Shown here piece by piece: positions 16,440 to 22,761 of a stretch of 31,293 nt of DNA. The position numbers and the translations under genes were made by a program. Below the pieces are notes generated by a model that did no database searches, was not told the origin of the DNA, and saw only the letters and a program-made list of their open reading frames with translations. The stretch's first letter is position 1, and each line of letters opens with the position of its first letter. Source of the stretch: Bacteroidales bacterium UBA4345 (GTDB taxonomy: Bacteria; Bacteroidota; Bacteroidia; Bacteroidales; Paludibacteraceae); NCBI GenBank assembly GCA_002396385.1, contig DGTD01000106.1, positions 1-31,293 on the forward strand, given 5' to 3'.

Positions 16440-17084
16440 ATGAAAAAAACTGTATTTTCTTTCTTGGCTATGGTGGCGTCTCTGTCTGCCAATGCGGCCG
16501 ATTGGGGTGTTACTGCCGGTGCCGGAATGGCGTCTATTGCGAACGACGAGTGCGATGCAGTCGTTTCCTACAACGTGGGTGCAAAGGTGAACTTCGACCT
16601 GAGCGAGAACCTTTTTGTTGAAGGGTCGGGCCTGCTCCAGCACCAGGGCTTTTCCTATACACCGCATACCAGCATTCTAGGCATTTCCCTGACTTCTGAA
16701 AAGACTTACGACTACGATTTGTACTATATGGCTCTGCCTGTCAACGTGGGGTGGAAGTTCAAATGTACCGAAAAGTTCTCTATTGCGCCTAAATTGGGTC
16801 TGACTTTCGGTTTTGGCCTGTTTGGCGATGAATCTGATTTAGATTGTGATCCTTTCGCCGACCGTGAGGAAGAGTCGCGGGTGAGTGCCTTTGGCTTTAC
16901 GACTGCCTCTGCATTGAAAAACTTCAATCGTTTTGATGTCGGGTTCAACCTGGGTGCCAATTTCAATATAGCCAGTCATTTTCAGGTGGGTGCGCAGTTT
17001 ACCTTGGGCATGTCCGATATTGCCGACGATATAAAGGATTCGAAAGACCGCCTCTTTAATGCCAACTTTACCTATTTCTTCTAA
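16440..17084 (+). CDS. Outer-membrane beta-barrel protein (porin-like), paralog
   Basis: A 214-residue exported barrel with signal peptide MKKTVFSFLAMVASLSANA. Strand pattern and the terminal aromatic (NANFTYFF) fit an eight-stranded outer-membrane barrel that is recognised by the BAM machinery. It shares strand motifs with the 10965 gene (FVEGSGLL, PVNVGWKF, IAPKLGLTFGFGLFGD, FNRFDVGFNLGANF), so the two are paralogs about 5.5 kb apart. An acidic loop DESDLDCDPFADREEE (about 130-145) with one cysteine could be surface-exposed. No terminator is seen downstream; the accessory island begins there. Confidence 0.85.
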   Translation: MKKTVFSFLAMVASLSANAADWGVTAGAGMASIANDECDAVVSYNVGAKVNFDLSENLFVEGSGLLQHQGFSYTPHTSILGISLTSEKTYDYDLYYMALPVNVGWKFKCTEKFSIAPKLGLTFGFGLFGDESDLDCDPFADREEESRVSAFGFTTASALKNFNRFDVGFNLGANFNIASHFQVGAQFTLGMSDIADDIKDSKDRLFNANFTYFF

Positions 17085-17401
17085 GCGGGCGTAATCACTG
17101 GTTCTTATTTTCCTTTGGGATGTTTACCCCAGTAGTCTCGTGACGAAAAAGCATAGATTTTTATATCTTTGTATTCGAAACATAAATATACGGAAGAACA
17201 AAAGATAGTTATATCATAACATAAGATTTGAGCTTACGCTCTTATTCTCTTCATCGAAATCTGGACAATTTCACGCAACGGGAATAAGCGAGCGAGAGGT
17301 TCACGCCCATAGGGCGTGGGCCGTTTCGTGCTTATTAGTTGCTAGGGTGTCCAGATCCACGATGAATAATAGGCGATATACGAACGGTTCACGCTTTTTT
17401 T
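17085..17401 (+). other. 317-base gap holding a promoter and a structured leader
   Basis: No protein gene. A TATCTTTG -7 box (17164-17171, no clear -33) is followed after about 60 bases by the nested inverted repeat described separately, which runs up to the start codon of the HTH gene. Confidence 0.5.
17230..17395 (+). ncRNA. Structured RNA leader candidate upstream of the HTH gene
   Basis: Three nested pairings are visible. The outer stem is TTCATCG-ATCTGGACA (17250-17267) with TGTCCAGAT-CGATGAA (17348-17366). The middle stem is GCAAC and AATAAGC (17275-17279, 17283-17289) with GCTTATT and GTTGC (17330-17336, 17338-17342). The inner hairpin is ACGCCC-ATAG-GGGCGT (17303-17317; arms 17303-17308 and 17312-17317). 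A small hairpin GAGC-TTAC-GCTC lies just before. CTTATTC (17241-17247) could instead pair with GAATAAG (17282-17288), which would break the middle stem. GGTTCACGC occurs twice (17299-17307 region and 17386-17394), the second just before the T-run and start codon. This is typical of a cis-regulatory RNA, but no ligand or family is assigned. Confidence 0.55.
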
Positions 17402-17617
17402 ATGCACATTGGGCATCACATAGAAAGTGTTTTTCGCGAACAGGGAAGAAAGGTTTCCTGGTTTGCCGCTAAACTATGCTGTGATAGAAGAAATATATAC
17501 AAGATTTTTGAGCGTGATAGCATTGATACTGCCTTGCTTGAAAGAATATCCAAAATACTCAACCACAATTTTCTTAAAGACTTATCTGACGAATTGTCTG
17601 ATTGTGAGAACCAATAG
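17402..17617 (+). CDS. Small HTH (XRE-like) regulator of the accessory island
   Basis: A 71-residue protein: MHIGHHIESVFREQG, then KVSWFAAKLCCDRRNIYKIFERDSID, a helix-turn-helix with W-F-A-x-x-L-x-C in helix 2 and R-R-N-I-Y-K-I-F as the recognition helix, then TALLERISKILNHNF. This compact form is a recurrent Bacteroidales XRE-like family. It starts directly after a T-run at the end of the structured leader. The gene precedes the three-gene cassette by 121 bases and is on the same strand, and a palindrome stands between them (17687-17701), so it probably controls the cassette. The upstream region lacks a canonical Shine-Dalgarno sequence. Confidence 0.75.
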   Translation: MHIGHHIESVFREQGRKVSWFAAKLCCDRRNIYKIFERDSIDTALLERISKILNHNFLKDLSDELSDCENQ

Positions 17618-17686
17618 TTCTCGTTTTGTGAATTTTATTGTCATATCTGCCACCTTACTATGCTTTGCTTTTTCTCTACCTTTATT

Positions 17687-17701
17687 ATAGAGATTCTCTA
17701 T
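17687..17701 (+). promoter_or_regulatory. Palindromic operator candidate before the cassette
   Basis: ATAGAGA-T-TCTCTAT is a perfect inverted repeat with seven-base arms around one base, 37 bases before the start of the nuclease-like gene. It is the right size for binding by a small dimeric HTH protein such as the 17402 product. Confidence 0.45.
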
Positions 17702-17738
17702 GAAAGAAATTTATTATTGTAATTAAATAGATTCCATT

Positions 17739-18308
17739 ATGTATACCATTAATTTTGATAAAAGTCCAATTCGCATTCCACAAGATGAAGTGATAGACCA
17801 GAAGTGTGCATTACAACTCCTATTGAACAGAATTTTTGAATGTGACATAGTGTGTGAAAAAACCTTCCCTTGGATGAGAACTCCGTCTGAGTTCGATGCA
17901 ACGTATAACCGTATCTTCAAAGCTTTGTGCCAATATAGAAATTCTGACCCGAAATTCGCAAGAAAGAATTACGAGTTAAGGTGCGACTTTGTCAGCGAAA
18001 GCAAAAAGACCATTATTGAATACGACGAACGCCAACATTTTTCTGCTGCTCGTGCTATCGCCTTGAATGCTTATAAAGATATAAAGTTGAATTATAATCG
18101 CGATTTGTGGATTAGGGCATGCAATGAAGTGAATGCTCACGATAACGCTCCTGCTTACCGTGATGAAGGACGTGCTTTTTTTGACAGTACAAGAGATATA
18201 CAAGCCTATAGAAACGGCTACAAATTGGTTCGAATTATGCACGGCCAAATCGATTTTACCAGACAAAATGCTTATGATGAACTTGTTAAATTGCTTAATC
18301 TGAAATGA
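17739..18308 (+). CDS. Restriction-fold (PD-(D/E)XK-like) nuclease candidate
   Basis: A 189-residue protein. The core is YELRCDFVSESKKTIIEYDERQHF (residues 78-101), split here as D83 in one strand and E94-x-D96-E97 in the next, followed by R-Q-H-F. An acidic residue, a short hairpin and then an E-x-(D/E/K) strand is the order seen in Vsr/DUF559-type restriction-fold nucleases. Further on DSTRDIQAYRNGYKLVRI (about 149-166) resembles the family's closing helix plus strand (R-D-x-x-x-N/Y-x-L...G-Y-x-V-x-R). The usual lysine of EXK is replaced, so metal-dependent cleavage is likely but not certain. It overlaps the next gene by ATGA. It is AT-rich compared with the flanking chromosome. Confidence 0.65.
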   Translation: MYTINFDKSPIRIPQDEVIDQKCALQLLLNRIFECDIVCEKTFPWMRTPSEFDATYNRIFKALCQYRNSDPKFARKNYELRCDFVSESKKTIIEYDERQHFSAARAIALNAYKDIKLNYNRDLWIRACNEVNAHDNAPAYRDEGRAFFDSTRDIQAYRNGYKLVRIMHGQIDFTRQNAYDELVKLLNLK

Positions 18309-19648
18309 GTATGAATAATGTAGAAATAAAGGTTGGATTATATATTCAAGAATTTGAACCCTCAAACAAAAAGGAGTGTGAAAAGGTTAAAAACCAATTT
18401 TATAAAACAATAGAAAACGTTAGGGATTCTGATATTGATTTGTTGGTTTTTCCTGAAACTTCTTTTCGCCCAGACGATTTTCCATCAACTGATGTGGAAG
18501 AAATTGCTTTAGCGATAAGTGAAATGGTTGGTAAAGCGGTTATAGTAGGTTTTCGGACGTCTAACTATATGATTTGTGGCGTGTTTGCCAATGCCTTTTA
18601 TTGTGAGGGTGAAACGAGAACTGCAATTTATTATAAACATATTTTCACACAATGCTCTCCTTTTGATATGGAAGATTATGAGTCAATTATTGATAATTAT
18701 TTCCCCGTTGTCGATTTTAAAGGGCTCAAACTTGGTATGACTATTTGCTACGACCTGACTCAGTCTATTTTTAGTAGAAAATATGGTAGGGATGGGGTCG
18801 ATATTGTTATCAACACAACTGGCTCGGACGTAAATATAAGAAAATGGAGTGCTTATCTAAAAACAAGAGCTATTGAGAACAATTGTTATGCATTGTGTGT
18901 TGACGGGTATTCGTTAATAAAGAAGCAAAAGGGAAAAACTGAACAGGGCATGATTGCTTTGGGATATAATTCTAAAGGTCAACGTCTTTCCTCAAAATCA
19001 CTGAAAACAAATAAGGAGGTTCTCTCTGATGAATTTGAAAAGGATGAGGTTTATGTAATTGATTTTTCTGTTAGCAAGAATACAAATTCTGAAAAAGTTT
19101 TACCTCAGAATGCAACTGTACCGAAATTCGAGGATATAAAACTACCTGCTGATAATATCCAAGAGTATTTGGACGATTGTAAAAAACTGGAGGATGGACT
19201 TTATGTGAAAAAGAAAACTGCTGGTGGGGTTTCTTTTTCGCTTGTGTTCTGTGTTGTGAATGGTGATGAAATTCTGAAACCTGAATGTGTATTAAGCAAA
19301 CTTTATTCGAATGCTTTAGATGCGTATAAGAATAGAAGATATATTGTTGTTTGTAAATATGCCGATTGTGGAAAAACGTATTTCGATGACATTATTGCGT
19401 CTGTTATCGTATCAAGAACTTCTGAAAATTATGTATCGCTCATTTTTGAGAGTAAGTTGAGGAATTTATGTCTTCAGGTAACAAGGACGAAAAATGTGCA
19501 ACTGGTTGAAAATGTGAATGGAAAATACTCTCTGGATTTGGATAGGGCAAAGGGACCAGATCTTCTTTGGGAAAGACGTAATTCACAAAAAATGAGTAGT
19601 AAATGGAAGGAGAACTTCGTAAAGTTGTTGGAGTCACTAAATAAATAA
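18305..19648 (+). CDS. Nitrilase-superfamily amidohydrolase with extra C-terminal domain
   Basis: A 447-residue protein. Residues 8 to about 250 form a carbon-nitrogen hydrolase domain with the Glu-Lys-Cys triad: E51 in VFPETSF, K111 in IYYKHIFT and C148 in TICYDLTQ. Such enzymes cleave amide or nitrile C-N bonds. The Asp-rather-than-Trp environment after Cys (CYD) fits amidase branches. Residues about 260-447 are an additional domain with no motif I recognise, including LVFCVVNGDEI, YIVVCKYADCGKTYFDD and a basic tail (WERRNSQKMSSKWKENF). Most nitrilases lack such a tail. It starts inside the stop of the nuclease-like gene (ATGA), implying translational coupling, and ends one base before the glycosylase gene. 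The substrate is unknown. Confidence 0.8.
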   Translation: MSMNNVEIKVGLYIQEFEPSNKKECEKVKNQFYKTIENVRDSDIDLLVFPETSFRPDDFPSTDVEEIALAISEMVGKAVIVGFRTSNYMICGVFANAFYCEGETRTAIYYKHIFTQCSPFDMEDYESIIDNYFPVVDFKGLKLGMTICYDLTQSIFSRKYGRDGVDIVINTTGSDVNIRKWSAYLKTRAIENNCYALCVDGYSLIKKQKGKTEQGMIALGYNSKGQRLSSKSLKTNKEVLSDEFEKDEVYVIDFSVSKNTNSEKVLPQNATVPKFEDIKLPADNIQEYLDDCKKLEDGLYVKKKTAGGVSFSLVFCVVNGDEILKPECVLSKLYSNALDAYKNRRYIVVCKYADCGKTYFDDIIASVIVSRTSENYVSLIFESKLRNLCLQVTRTKNVQLVENVNGKYSLDLDRAKGPDLLWERRNSQKMSSKWKENFVKLLESLNK

Positions 19649-19649
19649 T

Positions 19650-20423
19650 ATGTCTAATCTAGCAATACTAACAAATATGCAACATTACCTATTAACGCTT
19701 AGAAACTTCTTAAACGAGAAGGGATTCTATTATGATGAGTCTTTGGCGAAGGCGGTTATGCATAGGAATAATGGCGGCCAATTTACTTTAGCTGACCATG
19801 TGAAAGCTATGGTTTATTCTCTGCTAACGAACCATCGTAAATGGGTTCAGATTGAAGAACATATACCTGAAATTAACAAGTTGTTTTTCAATTGGGATGT
19901 TGAAAAAATTAAGCAAACACCCGGAGAGTATTTTGCCGAGGGTATAAAAAATGCAAAATGTGGAAACATTTCTACAAACCAACAGATGAGCAATTTGTCT
20001 TCAAACATCGAGGTCTTGGAAAACATACAGAAGGAATATGGGTCGTTAGATAAGTTTGTATCTTCTGATGAACCTGCTGTTATAAAGGATTTGCTTTCAA
20101 ATTCGCCAAAATACAAAATCAAAGGCTTTGGTGAACGGTTGGCGGCTGAATATTTAAGGAATGTTGGTATTGACGATGCAAAATCGGATGTGCATCTGAC
20201 TCGTTTTTTGGGCGCTGACCGAATGGGGTCGGGGAAAAATAGTCCGGCTACTATACAGGAGGCCAACGAGCAAATTGAGGCTTTGTCGAAAGAAACGGGA
20301 TTGAAAAAATGGCAAATTGACCAGATTATCTGGCAGTTCTGTGCAACTGGTTATGCCGAAGTTTGTACCGCTAAACCAAATTGTCTGGCGTGTCCTATTA
20401 AGCAAATTTGTAATAAAATATAG
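19650..20423 (+). CDS. HhH-GPD DNA glycosylase (EndoIII-like)
   Basis: A 257-residue protein. A helix-hairpin-helix KIKGFGERLAAEYLRNVGI (156-174) is followed by the catalytic Asp in KSDVHLTRFLG (D180), the hallmark order of the EndoIII/MutY superfamily. The C-terminus has C239-x5-C245-x2-C248-x5-C254, a four-cysteine iron-sulfur cluster loop like EndoIII (usually C-x6-C-x2-C-x5-C). The position of the lyase lysine (EndoIII K120, in the G-R-K turn) is Arg here (G-E-R), so it is probably a monofunctional base excision enzyme. An unusual N-terminal helical region (1-100) precedes the core. It begins one base after the nitrilase stop, is AT-rich, and ends the cassette at a strong terminator. Confidence 0.85.
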   Translation: MSNLAILTNMQHYLLTLRNFLNEKGFYYDESLAKAVMHRNNGGQFTLADHVKAMVYSLLTNHRKWVQIEEHIPEINKLFFNWDVEKIKQTPGEYFAEGIKNAKCGNISTNQQMSNLSSNIEVLENIQKEYGSLDKFVSSDEPAVIKDLLSNSPKYKIKGFGERLAAEYLRNVGIDDAKSDVHLTRFLGADRMGSGKNSPATIQEANEQIEALSKETGLKKWQIDQIIWQFCATGYAEVCTAKPNCLACPIKQICNKI

Positions 20424-20455
20424 AAAAATTTCTGGAATCTTCCTCCAACAATACT

Positions 20456-20508
20456 AAACCCAGCCACAGAGAAGTGTCAACACCATTCCACCGTGGCTGG
20501 GTTTTCTA
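20456..20508 (+). terminator. Terminator of the nuclease-nitrilase-glycosylase cassette
   Basis: Arms AAACCCAGCCAC (20456-20467) and GTGGCTGGGTTT (20493-20504) form a 12-bp perfect stem with a 25-base loop and a short T-run. It lies 32 bases after the glycosylase stop. Confidence 0.8.
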
Positions 20509-20531
20509 TTCTTTTGTCTGAAGGCAACGCA

Positions 20532-20657
20532 ATGCGGACTGAGTCGCGCTGGTCGGCTGTGGTGGCGGCAATGGTTGCTCAGCCAGCATTCAACAGTGCG
20601 ATTAAGGCGTCTATGTCAGTAACTTCTGGTGGTACGTGTACAGGTCCGTTTATGTAG
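20532..20657 (+). CDS. Possible 41-residue small ORF
   Basis: A short frame reads MRTESRWSAVVAAMVAQPAF and continues to a stop at 20657. Base composition returns to host-like GC here, unlike the AT-rich island before it. The only supports are an uninterrupted frame and a hydrophobic-charged pattern; I see no promoter or family. It may be the end of a remnant. It is included only because the stretch 20509-20693 is otherwise empty. Confidence 0.15.
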   Translation: MRTESRWSAVVAAMVAQPAFNSAIKASMSVTSGGTCTGPFM

Positions 20658-20693
20658 GAACCTGGACTTTTTATAGAGAACTAATTGTGCGAC

Positions 20694-21518
20694 TTATAGT
20701 TCTTTACAACTCAGATTATATTTTTTGAGCAGTGGGCCTATCTTTTCAAGGTGTTCTGCACTATTCCCGCCTATCTCTATATAGTGGAGGTCTTTAACGT
20801 CTTCGCTAAAGGTGATTTTCCCGAAAAACTGTAACTCGAAATTCTCAAAGCCAAGCTCGTCGTTGGACAGCATTGCCATACTGTTAGGGTATTCGGGGTT
20901 TAGTTCTTTCTCTCCAATAAGGTAGTCGGTAAAGAAGTTCAGCCCCATAAAATAAGGTTTTCCGTGCAATTCGGGCTTTTTGGGTAGACCCTTGATGCAG
21001 ATGAATTTCGGGTCGTTGACGAATGTTGGTGTTTTCAGCGCCGACTCGTTAAAGTTTAAACTCGAACCTACCGTCATGGTGGTGCGCTCTATCATGTTCT
21101 CTTTTCGGAAGGTGACAAGCACCTGGCCGTAATGGTAGAAGGCATCGGGGTCTTTGTATAGGTCTCTTTGACGGTCTGGCCCGACTAAAAAGCCGTATTT
21201 GGGGTGTTCTTTGGCGCTGTACTTTGTCGAGTCGAGGTTGTAAAGGTCGAATATGGCTTTGCGCCGGACCTCTATTCCTCCAATTGTTGCTCCTGTTCCT
21301 GTTTCCGACATTTCCTTTATCTCGTTGTCGGAAAGGGCTTTCTCTAACGACTCGAACGACATGCACGTGCAGAATTCGCAGGTCTCTACTACTTTTTTTA
21401 GATACCTTTCCGCCTTTTCTATCCTCATCGCTTCTTTCTGGTAGAGGATGCGGCTAACGGAGTTCCTCATATCGTGGATTTGACGGAAATCTTCCAAAAA
21501 TTGAATGTTATTGCTCAT
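20694..21518 (-). CDS. Unrecognised cytoplasmic protein
   Basis: A 274-residue soluble protein. Residues 1-60 are helical and rich in Glu/Arg (RQIHDMRNSVSRILYQKEAM, KKVVETCEFCTCMSF); there is a Cys-x2-Cys-x-Cys run (EFCTCM). The central part has EVRRKAIFDLYNL, HPKYGFLVGPDRQRDLYKDP and AFYHYGQVLVTFRKENMIERTTMTVGSSLNF; the last resembles the R-then-S/T-S pattern of ADP-ribosyltransferase-like folds such as DUF3626, but the match is impressionistic. The C-terminus is alpha/beta and charged. It lies 39 bases after the SMP-30-like gene and is probably co-transcribed with it. No signal peptide, no assigned function. Confidence 0.7.
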   Translation of the reverse strand: MSNNIQFLEDFRQIHDMRNSVSRILYQKEAMRIEKAERYLKKVVETCEFCTCMSFESLEKALSDNEIKEMSETGTGATIGGIEVRRKAIFDLYNLDSTKYSAKEHPKYGFLVGPDRQRDLYKDPDAFYHYGQVLVTFRKENMIERTTMTVGSSLNFNESALKTPTFVNDPKFICIKGLPKKPELHGKPYFMGLNFFTDYLIGEKELNPEYPNSMAMLSNDELGFENFELQFFGKITFSEDVKDLHYIEIGGNSAEHLEKIGPLLKKYNLSCKEL

Positions 21519-21557
21519 CGTTACGATGTTTTATTGGTTCGTCTTTCCCTTTTGTGC

Positions 21558-22574
21558 CTATTCACCGTTTTTGAAGTAGTTACACTTAATTCCTCTGACC
21601 CCTGGCTTCACAACAAACAGTTTGCCGGCGTCGGGGTAGTTCTTCTCTTCGCCTTCGGGCATCCAGAGGGCGGCGGTTGTTATGTAGAGTTCGTCGAGGT
21701 GCTCGCCGCCGAATGCGACTGCCGATACGTTCAGTGCCGGCACGTCTATCTTCTGCAGCAGCTCACCGGTATTCGGATTCCAGCGGGTGACGCAGGCTGC
21801 ACCCCAGTTCGCTACCCACAGCATACCTTCCTCATCGATGGTGTTTCCGTCGGGTGTGCCCAACTCCTCGGGTAGCTGTATCACCTCTTTGCGGTTGCTT
21901 ATTTCGCCCTTCTCCTCGTTAAAATCAAACTGGCTGACGCACCGGGTGGGGGTATCTTGGTAGTACATTTTGGTGCCGTCGGGCGACCAGGCCACTCCGT
22001 TCGAGATGGTGACGCTGTCTAGCACTTTGCGGCTGTCTGTTCCGTCGTAAACGAAGAAGTTCGCCTTCTTGGGAGCGCAGTTGTTGTCCATGGTGCCAAT
22101 CCAGAGGCGTCCGCTTGCGTCGCACTTGCCGTCGTTGTATTTGTTGCCCTCAATGCCGCCTTCCGGGGCTGCCATAAAGGTGAGGCGCTCGGTTTTAAGG
22201 TCCAATTTGTAGATGCCGTCTTGTAGGCCTACAATAACGGTGTCTTTGGTGTAGGGAACCACGGTGCCGACCATTTTGCCGACTTTTATTTCTCTTCCAA
22301 TAGTGTAGGGCACTTCCTTCTCGCCCATGAAGCCGGTCTCGTAAATGTATACGCTTCCTTGTGTGTCTATCCAGAGCAGGCGGTTGTTCTTGTAGTCCCA
22401 TATAGGGCCTTCGCCTACCTGGGCCTTAAAGGTTTTTACTTCTCTAACTTCCATTTTTTCTTGTGGGGTACTGATTTTTTCTTGTGGGGTACTGCACGAC
22501 GTTGTTGCTATTAGTGTTAAAACGGCTGGCAGCTGTACCGCTCTTTTTAGGGTGTAAAGCATTTTCTTGTTCAT
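21558..22574 (-). CDS. SMP-30/gluconolactonase-like lipoprotein
   Basis: A 338-residue beta-propeller protein. The N-terminus has a basic tip, a hydrophobic stretch and Cys27 in TTSC, a likely lipid-anchored start, so it probably sits in the periplasm or outer membrane. SMP-30 blocks: GEGPIWD with metal-ligand Glu55, NKYNDGKCDASGRLWIGTMD (about 144-163), SNGVAWSPDGTKMYYQDT (the conserved N and D metal ligands) and GTPDGNTIDEEGMLWVANW. Relatives hydrolyse sugar lactones with one divalent metal. Just after Cys27 the peptide STPQEK(I/M) occurs twice in tandem because of a perfect 21-bp duplication. The gene is probably co-transcribed with the 20694 gene. Confidence 0.88.
   Translation of the reverse strand: MNKKMLYTLKRAVQLPAVLTLIATTSCSTPQEKISTPQEKMEVREVKTFKAQVGEGPIWDYKNNRLLWIDTQGSVYIYETGFMGEKEVPYTIGREIKVGKMVGTVVPYTKDTVIVGLQDGIYKLDLKTERLTFMAAPEGGIEGNKYNDGKCDASGRLWIGTMDNNCAPKKANFFVYDGTDSRKVLDSVTISNGVAWSPDGTKMYYQDTPTRCVSQFDFNEEKGEISNRKEVIQLPEELGTPDGNTIDEEGMLWVANWGAACVTRWNPNTGELLQKIDVPALNVSAVAFGGEHLDELYITTAALWMPEGEEKNYPDAGKLFVVKPGVRGIKCNYFKNGE
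22453..22494. repeat. Perfect 21-bp tandem duplication
   Basis: Bases 22453-22473 and 22474-22494 are identical copies of a unit containing TTTTTTCTTGTGGGGTACTG. It is in frame and doubles a seven-residue linker after the lipobox cysteine of the SMP-30-like protein. The copies have no differences, so the duplication is recent. Confidence 0.95.
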
Positions 22575-22761
22575 TTTTGTAAATATACCTTTTTTTCTTT
22601 AATTTCGTATTGTTTTAATAGATTTATAACATTTTACTGTCTGTTAAATACCCAACCGTCTCACGGGTAAACGGAAGAACGCCCAATAGAAGAACGTGAC
22701 GGGTGGAATGGAATAAATTTTATTGTCTGTTTTATAGTTAACAATCAAAATCTGGATTATT

